Of a stretch of 64,000 bases of DNA, positions 8,273 through 15,945 are shown piece after piece. A program made the translations under genes and the position numbers. The notes beneath the pieces are model-generated. The model was not told the origin of the DNA and searched no databases. It saw only the letters and a list, made by a program, of their open reading frames with translations. Positions within the stretch are counted from its first letter, which is position 1. Each line of letters opens with the position of its first letter. The DNA is from Chryseobacterium formosense (GTDB lineage: Bacteria; Bacteroidota; Bacteroidia; Flavobacteriales; Weeksellaceae), in assembly GCF_900116415.1 (NCBI RefSeq), contig NZ_FPAP01000002.1, forward strand, positions 558,001 through 622,000, written 5' to 3'.

Positions 8273-8308
8273 TATGCAAAATGAAGATTGTCGTATGCAA
8301 AATACGGA
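8273..8308. promoter_or_regulatory. Direct repeat GTATGCAAAAT upstream of the reductase gene
   Basis: GTATGCAAAAT occurs twice, starting near 8272 and 8293, so the period is about two helical turns. The position, about 50 bp upstream of the reductase ATG (minus strand), suits an AraC-family activator site. Assignment to the neighbouring regulator is inference. Confidence 0.4.
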
Positions 8309-8347
8309 TTGGTTTTTATTTAAAGATTTAATTATTTTGAAAAAACA

Positions 8348-8376
8348 ATCTGCGTAATCAGCAAAATCAGCGAGAA
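8348..8376. repeat. Dispersed repeat, TCTGCGTAATCTGC family, copy 3
   Basis: ATCTGCGTAATCAGCAAAAT followed by CAGCGAGAA; same core as at 5939-5968 and 36982-37012. Only one arm is present. Confidence 0.65.
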
Positions 8377-8389
8377 AAAATCAGCGTTA

Positions 8390-8466
8390 TTGTCATTTCG
8401 AAGAAGGAAAAATCTGTAATATAAGAATAGATTCTTCACTCCGCTTTCGCTCCATTCTGAATGACA
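8390..8466. repeat. GTCATTCTGA inverted-repeat element, copy 2 (reverse orientation)
   Basis: Short arm TTGTCATTTCGAAGAAGG then, after a short spacer, the long arm AGATTCTTCACTCCGC ending TCTGAATGACAA. The long arm is on the right here and on the left in copy 1, so the two copies are inverted relative to each other. Confidence 0.7.
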
Positions 8467-8530
8467 AGCCACACATAAATTCTTTGTAAAATTCGTGTAA
8501 AATATTTGTGTAGTTTGTGTTTAAACAAAA

Positions 8531-10828
8531 TTATTTTTTCGCTTTAGAACTCATATAAAAACTCAATTTTCCGCCGTTCATAATATCAGAATGTTTCAGC
8601 GTAAAATTTTTAATTTCCTTTCCATTTAAAAGAACTTTCTGAACATATACATTCTTCGGACTTTGATTGATGGCTTCAATTTCGAATGTTTTTCCGTTTT
8701 CCAAATTTAAAATTGCATGATCAATAGCCGGACTTCCAATGGCGTAATCTTCCGAACCCGGAGCAACAGGATAAAAGCCAAGTGAACTGAAAATATACCA
8801 AGCACTCATTTGTCCCGCATCATCATTTCCGCCCAATCCATCCGGACTTGCTTTGTATTGCATTTCCAAAATCCGTCTGATTTGTGCCTGTGTTTTCCAA
8901 GGCTGTCCTGCCCAATTGTAGAAATAAGCTACATGATGTGCAGGTTCGTTTCCATGAACGTACCCACCGATAATTCCTTCTCTTGTAATGTCTTCTGTAT
9001 CTGCGAAAAATTCGTCAGGTAAATGCATGGTGAACAATTCATCCAGTTTGGAAGCAAATTTTTTCTTTCCACCCATTAATTGGATTAATTCATCCGGATT
9101 CTGAGGAACAAAAAAGCTGTAATTCCAAGAATTTCCTTCAATAAACCCTTGTCCGTGAGTGCTTAAAGCATTAAAATCTTTCTTAAAACTTCCATCCGCC
9201 AAGCGAGGACGCATAAATCCGACAGATTTATCAAAATTATTTTTCCAGTTTTCAGAACGTTTGATGAATTGATTGTAAATTTCCGTTTCACCTAAATGTT
9301 TTGCCAATTGAGCAATCGCCCAGTCATCATAAGCATATTCCAGGGTGTTGGAAACCGAAGTTCCGTTTTTTTCAGCAGGAATATATCCCAAATCAATATA
9401 TTGCCCGATGCCTTCGTAATCTCTTTTGTTTGCTGTTTCTACACATGCTTTCAAGGCTTCTTTTACATCACCGTTGTAATTTCCTTTTATAATCGCATCT
9501 GAAACGACACTTACGCTGTGATAACCACTCATGCACCAATTATCATTCGCATAATGCGACCAAATTGGTAACATTTTCATGGAAAACTGATCGTAATGAG
9601 CCATCATCGATTTCACCATATCTCCGTTTCTTTTAGGCTGAATGATATTAAAGAAAGGATGAAGCGCACGATACGTATCCCAAAGTGAAAAAGTCGTATA
9701 ATTTGTAAAATTTTCTGCTGTATGAATGTTTTGATCTAAACCTTTATATTCTCCGTTCACATCATTATAAGTTGTGGGATTGATAAAAGTATGATACATA
9801 GCCGTATAAAAATTCGTTTTTTCAGTTTCTGAACCTTTAATGACGATTTTGTTTAATTCTTTATTCCAGTTTTCCTGAGTTTGAGCTTTTACCTGATCGA
9901 ACGATAGATTTCCTGCCTCTGTTTCTAAATTTTCTAGAGCATTGATTTGACTGACCGGAGAAATTGCCAACTTAACTTCAATGGCTTCATTTTCATTGGT
10001 GTCAAAATCAAAATACATTTTCAGATTTTTTCCTGCGATTTCCGGAAAGTTTTTAGTCTGATCGAATTTCCTCCAAAAGCCATTGTAAACCTGCTTCCCA
10101 TCAAAGTTTTTCTGACCGTAAGATTTAAATGGTTTTGAAAATTTCATCGCAAAATAAACCGTTCTCGTTCTTGCCCAACCGTTTGTTTGTCGGTAACCAG
10201 TGATCGTATTTCCGTTTTCTACACGAACGTAAGTCCAAACGTTTTTACCATCATAATTGTAAATTCCGGCCATCAGATCCAAAATGATATGAGCCTGATC
10301 AGATTTCGGAAAAGTATACCGGTGAATTCCAACTCTGGTTGTTGAAGTCAATTCAGCCAAAATATGATAATCATCCAGTTTTACTTTGTAATATCCGGCT
10401 TCTGCAGTTTCGTTTTGATGAGAAAAACGGCTTCTGTATCCGCTTTCAGGATTCGTTGCTGTTCCCGGATTGAGTTGTAATTTTCCAACAGTCGGCATTA
10501 CTAAGAAATCTCCTAAATCGGAATGTCCTGTTCCGCTGAAATGAGTAGAACTAAATCCTACGATCGTTTTGTCTTCGTATCGATAACCGGCACAGTATTT
10601 ATATACTTCACCGTTGTATTTTCCGTTGAGTGAATAAGAAATTGTATCGGTTTCAGGGCTGAGTTGAATGGCTCCGAAAGGTGCAGTTGCTCCGGGATAA
10701 GTGTGTCCCATTTTTTCTGTTCCGATTAATGGATTGACATATTGATAGAGTTTTTCGAATTTTTGAGCTTTAAAATGTAAACCAAAAAATAAAAGAAATA
10801 GAAAAATGGAAGTTCCTGACCTTTTCAT
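8531..10828 (-). CDS. Secreted GH92-family alpha-1,2-mannosidase
   Basis: 765 residues with a signal peptide (hydrophobic IFLFLLFFGLHF, cut after KAQ). GH92 hallmarks: YVNPLIGTEKMGHTYPGATAPFG (in two pieces here) at the N-terminus, AGYRYEDKTIVGFSSTHFSGTG, SLWDTYRALHPFF, EGNSWNYSFFVPQ, HGNEPAHHVAYFYNW with the likely general-acid Glu, and GGNDDAGQMSAWY with the acidic base. GH92 enzymes are calcium-dependent exo-mannosidases acting on host or fungal glycans. Length is normal. Unlike many Bacteroidota glycosidases there is no SusC/SusD pair beside it, so it is not in a visible polysaccharide utilisation locus. Confidence 0.92.
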   Translation of the reverse strand: MKRSGTSIFLFLLFFGLHFKAQKFEKLYQYVNPLIGTEKMGHTYPGATAPFGAIQLSPETDTISYSLNGKYNGEVYKYCAGYRYEDKTIVGFSSTHFSGTGHSDLGDFLVMPTVGKLQLNPGTATNPESGYRSRFSHQNETAEAGYYKVKLDDYHILAELTSTTRVGIHRYTFPKSDQAHIILDLMAGIYNYDGKNVWTYVRVENGNTITGYRQTNGWARTRTVYFAMKFSKPFKSYGQKNFDGKQVYNGFWRKFDQTKNFPEIAGKNLKMYFDFDTNENEAIEVKLAISPVSQINALENLETEAGNLSFDQVKAQTQENWNKELNKIVIKGSETEKTNFYTAMYHTFINPTTYNDVNGEYKGLDQNIHTAENFTNYTTFSLWDTYRALHPFFNIIQPKRNGDMVKSMMAHYDQFSMKMLPIWSHYANDNWCMSGYHSVSVVSDAIIKGNYNGDVKEALKACVETANKRDYEGIGQYIDLGYIPAEKNGTSVSNTLEYAYDDWAIAQLAKHLGETEIYNQFIKRSENWKNNFDKSVGFMRPRLADGSFKKDFNALSTHGQGFIEGNSWNYSFFVPQNPDELIQLMGGKKKFASKLDELFTMHLPDEFFADTEDITREGIIGGYVHGNEPAHHVAYFYNWAGQPWKTQAQIRRILEMQYKASPDGLGGNDDAGQMSAWYIFSSLGFYPVAPGSEDYAIGSPAIDHAILNLENGKTFEIEAINQSPKNVYVQKVLLNGKEIKNFTLKHSDIMNGGKLSFYMSSKAKK

Positions 10829-10916
10829 GGATGAATATTTTCGAAAAGTAAATTTATTTAAAATTGAACAATAATTGTTTATCGTTTTTTATTGTTTAAA
10901 ATAAATTGATTTTTGG

Positions 10917-11064
10917 TCTTCGCAAAGGCGCAAAGATTTTTAATTAAAACAGTGCGTTTTAAGACGCAAGGATTTTATCTTTGACCTAATTCTTTGCCGA
11001 AATCTTTGATTTTCTTGCGTCTTAAAAACATTCGAATAATTAAAATTTTTGCGCCTTTGCGATT
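10917..11064. repeat. Nested inverted-repeat element (TCGCAAAGGCGCAAA family), full copy
   Basis: Outer arms TCGCAAAGGCGCAAA (10920-10934) and its exact complement (11048-11062); inner arms TTTTAAGACGCAAG (10957-10970) and complement (11014-11027). The element fills most of the 257-bp gap between a response regulator stop and the mannosidase start. A half copy lies at 36328-36383. Confidence 0.75.
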
Positions 11065-11085
11065 TGCCAACAAATATTAATATTG

Positions 11086-11766
11086 CTATTTCTCAGAAAA
11101 ACGGAAACCAATCCCATGAATATTTTCAATCACAATATTGTTTTCTTCGGCAAAAATTTTGCGTAATCTCGATATAAACACATCCAGACTTCGCCCCATA
11201 AAATAATCATCGTCGCCCCAGATTGCCTTTAAAATATCTTGTCTTTTTACAACAGAATTTTTGTGACGGATAAAATAGAAAAGCAAATCAGATTCTCGTT
11301 GAGTAAGCGTAATGATATTTTCGAAATCGTTTAAAGTATAATTTTTAGGATCAAAATCATATTTTCCAACTTTATATTTTTGAGCAACGGATTCTGTTTT
11401 TTTTGAACGTTTTAGAAAAACTTCAATTTTTAAAATTAATTCTTCGATGCTAAAAGGTTTTACCAGATAGTCATCGGCTCCGATTTTTAAACCTCTAATT
11501 CTGTCTTCTTTCAGTGCTTTTGCCGAGGTGAAAATAATAGGAACTTCTGAGTTTTTATTCCGTATCTGTTCTGCCAAATCAAATCCGTTCATTCCCGGCA
11601 TCATAATGTCTAATAGGCAGATGTCAAAATCTTTACAGTCGAAGGCTTCAAAAGCTGATTTTCCGTCAGAATGATGTTCAATGTCATAATAATTCTCCAG
11701 ACTGTCCTGAATCAGGAAAGCGATGGTTGGATCGTCTTCTGCATATAAAATTTTAGATTTTTCCAT
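11086..11766 (-). CDS. Response regulator, OmpR/PhoB family (TCS1)
   Basis: 226 residues. Receiver domain with acidic pair E10/D11/D12, phospho-acceptor D53 in LLDIMMPG, and K103 in DDYLVKPF. The C-terminal winged helix (about 130-226) ends LDVFISRLRKIFAEENN then VIENIHGIGFRF, the DNA-recognition helix and wing of OmpR-type proteins. Close in sequence style to RprY of Bacteroidota and to the second regulator at 15946. Its kinase is encoded 15 bp upstream. TTAAC direct repeats upstream of the kinase (13073-13112) are its likely binding sites. Confidence 0.9.
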   Translation of the reverse strand: MEKSKILYAEDDPTIAFLIQDSLENYYDIEHHSDGKSAFEAFDCKDFDICLLDIMMPGMNGFDLAEQIRNKNSEVPIIFTSAKALKEDRIRGLKIGADDYLVKPFSIEELILKIEVFLKRSKKTESVAQKYKVGKYDFDPKNYTLNDFENIITLTQRESDLLFYFIRHKNSVVKRQDILKAIWGDDDYFMGRSLDVFISRLRKIFAEENNIVIENIHGIGFRFSEK

Positions 11767-11781
11767 TATGACGCAAATTAA

Positions 11782-13029
11782 TTAAAACGGGATAAATAAA
11801 GTAACCGTAATTCCTTTATCAGTATTGTTTTCGACAAAAATTTTCCATCCATGCTGCTGTACCACTTTCTTTACATAAAACAAACCCAGTCCAAACCCAT
11901 TGATTTCGTCACTTTTATTGGCATTAACTCTATAGAATTTATCGAAAATGTGATTGATGCTCTTCGCAGGAATTCCCATTCCGTTGTCTTTAAATTTTAA
12001 ATATAAACCTTTTGAATCTTTATCTGAAGAAATAATAATTTCCGGCTTTGTTTCGCAATATTTGATGGAGTTTTCAATCAGGTTAAAAATAATATTGGTA
12101 AAATGGAATTCGTCTGCCACAACTGAAATATGATCTTCAATATTTACTATGATTGATACATTTTCATTTTTCTGCTTGATATTTTCAGCAATTTCCTCAA
12201 TAAAAGGCAGCAAAATAATTTTTTGTGGTTTTAATGACAAGCCTGAAACATCATTTTTAGCAATATTCAATATCTTTTCGATATGATTATTCAGTTTAAA
12301 ACTTTGATTGATGATGATTGAAGTGTATGTTTTTAATTTTTGATTTTCCTGTACAATTTCCTGTTTATTGAGTGATTCTGAAGCTAAAAGTATGGATGAA
12401 AGGGGAGTTTTAAATTCATGCGTCATGTTATTAATAAAATCACGCTGTAATTCTGAAAACTTCTTCTGTTGAATAATGGTATAGATCGAATAAACATATA
12501 CCAACAATATAATGATCAACGCAAAAGTCAGAAGATACCAAAAACGAAGCGAACTGATAAGATACGTGGTTTTATCAGGAAAACGAATAGAAAAATAATA
12601 CGTAAGATTTTTATGTTTGGGAAACTGAATTACTTTTTCACTCGGTTCTTCCTGATGTTGGGTCATATATTTCCCATAAATCATCTGGTCACTGTGGCAA
12701 TTGTATAAAGCATAAACATAATCTGTATTGATTTGGAATCTCGTAAATTCCGTTTTCAGATAATGTTCTAAAACCGAAGGGTGAAATTCATTGTTGATAT
12801 TGACCACATAATAATCATTCGCAATAATCTGAACCGGATTTTCCGTAAAAGAGGTTTTTCCTTCAGACATCTTTTCGACAACCTCCATCAAAGCGATGTT
12901 TACTTTCTGATTGAATTTTCTGTCCTCAAGATTATAGGCTTGTTTGGTCCATAACAACTGAGCTATCAAAATCCCGATGATAGCAACCAGACCAAGGCTT
13001 ATAACAATATTAAGTTTCTTGATTTCCAT
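11782..13029 (-). CDS. Sensor histidine kinase (TCS1)
   Basis: 415 residues from the chosen start. Two membrane segments (about 6-27 and 163-185) enclose a periplasmic sensor of about 135 residues without a recognised domain. Then HisKA with phospho-acceptor His in NNMTHEFKTPLSSI (about residue 204) and HATPase with N box NLIENSIKY, G1 FKDNGMGIP and G2 GFGLGLFYVKKVV. The frame stays open to 13080, but a -7 box (TATTTTTG, minus, 13056-13049) lies inside that extension, so ATG at 13029 is preferred. Partner of the downstream response regulator. Confidence 0.88.
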   Translation of the reverse strand: MEIKKLNIVISLGLVAIIGILIAQLLWTKQAYNLEDRKFNQKVNIALMEVVEKMSEGKTSFTENPVQIIANDYYVVNINNEFHPSVLEHYLKTEFTRFQINTDYVYALYNCHSDQMIYGKYMTQHQEEPSEKVIQFPKHKNLTYYFSIRFPDKTTYLISSLRFWYLLTFALIIILLVYVYSIYTIIQQKKFSELQRDFINNMTHEFKTPLSSILLASESLNKQEIVQENQKLKTYTSIIINQSFKLNNHIEKILNIAKNDVSGLSLKPQKIILLPFIEEIAENIKQKNENVSIIVNIEDHISVVADEFHFTNIIFNLIENSIKYCETKPEIIISSDKDSKGLYLKFKDNGMGIPAKSINHIFDKFYRVNANKSDEINGFGLGLFYVKKVVQQHGWKIFVENNTDKGITVTLFIPF

Positions 13030-13048
13030 TTTCAGAAGCAATATTATC

Positions 13049-13056
13049 CAAAAATA
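13049..13056 (-). promoter_or_regulatory. -7 box TATTTTTG of the TCS1 operon
   Basis: TAnnTTTG match 19 nt before the kinase ATG at 13029. The first TTAAC repeat begins 16 bp further upstream. Confidence 0.5.
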
Positions 13057-13072
13057 TCTATAATTTTTTATC

Positions 13073-13112
13073 ATTAACAACTCGTTAACAAATGTTTGAT
13101 AACGGTTAACAA
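13073..13112. promoter_or_regulatory. TTAAC direct repeats (putative OmpR-type regulator sites)
   Basis: ATTAACAA at 13073, GTTAACAA at 13084 and GTTAACAA at 13105: spacings of 11 and 21 bp, one and two DNA turns. The last repeat ends 20 bp before the -7 box of the DUF1573 gene, the place expected of a PhoB-type activator. The same motif, spacing and geometry recur at 17979-18008. Confidence 0.65.
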
Positions 13113-13132
13113 CTTACAATCATTTTCATGTC

Positions 13133-13140
13133 TACATTTG
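13133..13140 (+). promoter_or_regulatory. -7 box TACATTTG of the DUF1573 gene
   Basis: Exact TAnnTTTG match, 38 nt upstream of the ATG. The -33 position is poor, consistent with an activated promoter using the adjacent repeats. Confidence 0.65.
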
Positions 13141-13178
13141 TTATAACAAAAAATAATATTTGATTTAAAATTTACACT

Positions 13179-13586
13179 ATGAAAAATTTAAAAATTACAG
13201 CGCTTCTTGCAGTTATGGCATTTTCTCCGTTTTATGCAAATGTACTTCCTGTAGCTCCGAATCCTATCGTAAAAACAGTTAAAGCTGCAATTACATGGAA
13301 ATCAGAATCGATTGATGTAGGTAATATTCCTCAAGGAAAACCAAAATTAATCAGATTTGAATTTACAAACACCAGTTCAAAACCAATTATCATCGAAAAT
13401 GTAGCGCCATCTTGCGGATGTACAACTGCAGATTACACAAAGACTCCTATCCAGCCAGGAAAAAAGGGCTTCGTTGAGGCAAGTTATAATGCTGCTTCAG
13501 CTGGAGCATTTATGAAGACGGTAAATGTTACGACAAGTGACAGCAAAACTCCTAAAACACTTTCTTTCAAAGGAGTTGTGAAATAA
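13179..13586 (+). CDS. Secreted DUF1573-domain protein
   Basis: 135 residues with a signal peptide (hydrophobic TALLAVMAFSPFYA). The single DUF1573 domain is plain: DVGNIPQGKPKLIRFEFTN, the conserved VAPSCGCTTADY with a Cys-Gly-Cys, and PGKKGFVEASYNA. DUF1573 has an Ig-like (ASPM-SPD-2-Hydin-like) fold and is very common in exported Bacteroidota proteins; its function is not known. It is transcribed away from the TCS1 kinase gene across a shared control region, so it is the probable direct target of TCS1. A strong terminator follows. Confidence 0.87.
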   Translation: MKNLKITALLAVMAFSPFYANVLPVAPNPIVKTVKAAITWKSESIDVGNIPQGKPKLIRFEFTNTSSKPIIIENVAPSCGCTTADYTKTPIQPGKKGFVEASYNAASAGAFMKTVNVTTSDSKTPKTLSFKGVVK

Positions 13587-13610
13587 TTTTAATTTAATCT
13601 TGTTCAATAT

Positions 13611-13650
13611 AAAACTGCCTGACAAATATTTTTGTCAGGCAGTTTTATTT
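13611..13650 (+). terminator. Terminator of the DUF1573 gene
   Basis: A 16-bp perfect stem (13611-13626 and 13631-13646, AAAACTGCCTGACAAA and complement), loop TATT, then a T-rich tail. Confidence 0.9.
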
Positions 13651-13655
13651 TTATT

Positions 13656-13805
13656 TGGAGCTATTTTGACTATGTCGATTGCTTCTAAGAGCAATTCTCG
13701 CTTTCCGTACTCGCAATTTTTTGGTTCGGGGGCGCGGCGAAGCCGCGCCCCCGAACCAAAAAAATGAGCTCAAACAAATGCTGCAATCGAGGCTAGGGTT
13801 GCAGT
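13656..13805. repeat. Variable-core dispersed repeat, copy A
   Basis: Begins GGAGCTATTTTG, then GCTTTCCGTACTCGC before the central palindrome, then GAGCTCAAACAAATGC and GAGGCTAGGGTTGCAG after it. The flanks resemble those of 6964-7049. The insert between the T-run and A-run is unrelated in the two copies. Confidence 0.5.
13717..13763. repeat. GC-rich 22-bp perfect palindrome
   Basis: Arms 13717-13738 and 13742-13763 are exact complements; the loop is GAA. The core GGGGGCGCGGC is sharply GC-rich in otherwise AT-rich DNA, which suggests foreign origin or a selected very stable hairpin. A-run and T-run at its edges would make it a terminator in either direction. Confidence 0.9.
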
Positions 13806-14126
13806 CATTATTTTCATGATTTGAAAATATCCACTAAGTTTATCATCTTTTAAAGAATCTAAAAAAAACAATTCTACCATTTTATTTTTTGCAAACTTTT
13901 GAATTCCTTTAGCACTGTAAAATCTTTTGCGGTAAAAAAAATTAAAGAATTACATACAGACAAAACCTAAGATGTTCAAAATCTACAAAGTTTCTCACCC
14001 TTTTTCTCGATCATTTCTTTTGGATATTTAAGTGAAAAAATAAAACAATTATTTGCAGCATTATTTATACATCTATTTTAGAGCATTACGTTTTAATATT
14101 TATTATTTTTAAGAAAAAATAAAATT

Positions 14127-15008
14127 ATGAATCTTTATACACAGCCAATGTTGCGTGAAGACGCTCTGAAAGATAAAGTTGCTATTGTAACGGGTGGCGG
14201 AAGCGGATTGGGAAAAGCAATGACCAAATATTTTCTTGAACTCGGTGCAAAAGTGGTGATTACTTCCAGAAATTTAGAAAAACTTCAGGTTACTGCGAAA
14301 GAATTGGAGGCGGAAACAGGCGGAAAAGTTTTTTGCGTTGCTTGTGATGTAAGAAACTGGGATGAGGTCGAAGCGATGAAAGAAGCTACCATAAAAGAAT
14401 TCGGAAAAATTGATATTTTACTTAATAATGCAGCCGGAAATTTTATTTCACCAACCGAAAGATTGACGCATTCTGCGTTTGATTCTATATTAGATATTGT
14501 TCTAAAAGGGACAAAAAACTGCACACTTTCCATCGGAAAACATTGGATTGATTCTAAAACTCCTGGAACAGTTTTAAATATTGTTACAACGTATGCTTGG
14601 ACGGGTTCTGCTTATGTCGTTCCTTCTGCCTGTGCAAAAGCAGGCGTTTTGGCGATGACAAGATCTTTAGCAGTTGAATGGGCGAAGTACGGAATCCGCT
14701 TTAACGCCATTGCTCCGGGACCTTTCCCAACAAAAGGAGCTTGGGACAGATTGCTTCCGGGAGATTTGCAGGAAAAATTTGATATGAGAAAAAAAGTTCC
14801 GTTGAGAAGGGTAGGAGAACATCAGGAATTGGCAAATCTTGCTGCGTATCTCGTTTCTGATTATTCAGCTTATATGAATGGTGAAGTTGTGACAATTGAT
14901 GGAGGAGAATGGCTTCAGGGAGCAGGAGAATTTAATATGCTCGAAGATATTCCGCAGGAAATGTGGGATGCTTTGGAAGCTATGATTAAAGCGAAAAAGT
15001 CGAATTAA
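14127..15008 (+). CDS. SDR-family oxidoreductase, 2,4-dienoyl-CoA reductase-like
   Basis: 293 residues. Rossmann fold with NADP loop TGGGSGLGKA (about 23-32) and R in ITSRNLEKL, NNAAGNF, and late GEVVTIDGGEWL. Where classical SDRs carry YxxxK, this protein has SACAKAGV: Lys is kept but Tyr is Ser. That is the pattern of peroxisomal/mitochondrial 2,4-dienoyl-CoA reductases (DECR), which reduce unsaturated acyl-CoA in beta-oxidation. The N-terminus MNLYTQPMLREDALKDK also fits. Stand-alone gene. An unrelated SDR substrate cannot be excluded. Confidence 0.83.
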   Translation: MNLYTQPMLREDALKDKVAIVTGGGSGLGKAMTKYFLELGAKVVITSRNLEKLQVTAKELEAETGGKVFCVACDVRNWDEVEAMKEATIKEFGKIDILLNNAAGNFISPTERLTHSAFDSILDIVLKGTKNCTLSIGKHWIDSKTPGTVLNIVTTYAWTGSAYVVPSACAKAGVLAMTRSLAVEWAKYGIRFNAIAPGPFPTKGAWDRLLPGDLQEKFDMRKKVPLRRVGEHQELANLAAYLVSDYSAYMNGEVVTIDGGEWLQGAGEFNMLEDIPQEMWDALEAMIKAKKSN

Positions 15009-15057
15009 ATTTAAACTGTATAATTCGAAAATTATTTACAATATAATCATCACAATA

Positions 15058-15090
15058 AAGCTTCTCTGTAAAAGAGAAGTTTTATTTTTG
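15058..15090 (+). terminator. Terminator whose T-tract doubles as a -7 box
   Basis: Stem CTTCTCT (15061-15067) with AGAGAAG (15073-15079), extended by A-T pairs, then TTTTATTTTTG. The tail contains TATTTTTG (15083-15090), a TAnnTTTG match 24 nt before the next ATG. So the end of the dehydrogenase transcript and the promoter of the next gene seem to be superimposed. Confidence 0.65.
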
Positions 15091-15113
15091 TATTCAATTA
15101 AAATTAAACCCTA

Positions 15114-15941
15114 ATGAATTTCAGATTTTCAGCTTTGTTAATGCTTGTCTTTGCGTGGAGCTTTTCTCAGAATTTAAAAGTAATGTCGTTCAACATCAGA
15201 CTCAATGTAGATTCTGACAAAGAAAACTCTTGGACGAACAGAAAACAGGATGCACTCGATCTTTTAACGTATTATCATCCTGATTATTTCGGGGTTCAGG
15301 AAGCACTTCCCGAACAGATGAAAGATATTAAAAACGGATTGAAAAATTACGATTACGTAGGAGTTGGTCGTGAAGACGGAAAAGAAAAAGGAGAATTTTC
15401 TGCCATATTTTATGATACAGAAAAACTACAAATCGTAAAATCAGGAACGTTTTGGTTGTCTGAAACACCCGAAAAACCATCAAAAGGTTGGGATGCTGCT
15501 TTGAACAGAATCTGTTCGTGGGCAATTTTTAAAGATAAAAAATCGAAGAAGGAATTTTTAGCGATGAATATTCATTTTGACCACATCGGAAATGTGGCGA
15601 GAGTAAAATCATCCGATTTAATTCTTAAAAAAGCGAAAGAATTGAACCCGAAAAGCTTACCAATGACTTTAACAGGTGATTTCAATTTAACGGAAGATAC
15701 AGAGCCTGTACAGATTCTTTCAAAAAATTTGGATGACACATTTTATAAATCAGAAACTAAGCATTACGGCCCTGTTGCAACGTTCACCGGTTTCAACGTA
15801 ACCGAAGTTCCGAAAGAAAGAATCGACTATATTTTTGTGAAAGGTTTTAAAATAAAATCTCACAGACACATCAACGACAGAAGAGAAAATCTGCTGTATC
15901 CGTCGGATCATTTCCCTGTTTTGACTGAGCTGCAGTTTTAA
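15114..15941 (+). CDS. Secreted endonuclease/exonuclease/phosphatase-family protein
   Basis: 275 residues with a signal peptide (LLMLVFAWSFSQ). The EEP fold motifs are in order: MSFNIRLNVD, VQEALPEQM with the metal-binding Glu, NIHFDHIGNVARVKS, TGDFN, IDYIFVKGF and the C-terminal YPSDHFPV with catalytic His. Metal-dependent phosphodiesterase chemistry is expected; in Bacteroidota such secreted proteins may act on nucleic acids or phospholipids/inositol phosphates and the substrate cannot be told. It converges with the TCS2 response regulator with 4 bp between the stops. Confidence 0.85.
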   Translation: MNFRFSALLMLVFAWSFSQNLKVMSFNIRLNVDSDKENSWTNRKQDALDLLTYYHPDYFGVQEALPEQMKDIKNGLKNYDYVGVGREDGKEKGEFSAIFYDTEKLQIVKSGTFWLSETPEKPSKGWDAALNRICSWAIFKDKKSKKEFLAMNIHFDHIGNVARVKSSDLILKKAKELNPKSLPMTLTGDFNLTEDTEPVQILSKNLDDTFYKSETKHYGPVATFTGFNVTEVPKERIDYIFVKGFKIKSHRHINDRRENLLYPSDHFPVLTELQF

Positions 15942-15945
15942 AAAA

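Larger units (their letters stand above)
8224..8530. other. Gene-free stretch with two repeat elements
   Basis: 307 bp between the minus-strand mannosidase stop and the reductase start. Contains a copy of the TCTGCGTAATC family (8348-8376) and the inverted GTCATT element (8390-8466). No ORF of note. A pair of ATGCAAAAT near-repeats just upstream of the reductase (GTATGCAAAATGAAG at about 8273 and GTATGCAAAATACGG at about 8293, about 20 bp apart) could be an AraC-type binding site. Confidence 0.5.
13587..14126. other. Gene-free stretch: terminator, variable-core repeat, then nothing recognised
   Basis: 540 bp. It starts with a strong terminator (13611-13650), followed by a repeat of about 150 bp with a GC-rich palindrome. 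From about 13810 to 14126 the DNA is very AT-rich, with no ORF and no clear TAnnTTTG promoter for the dehydrogenase gene that follows. Confidence 0.65.
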
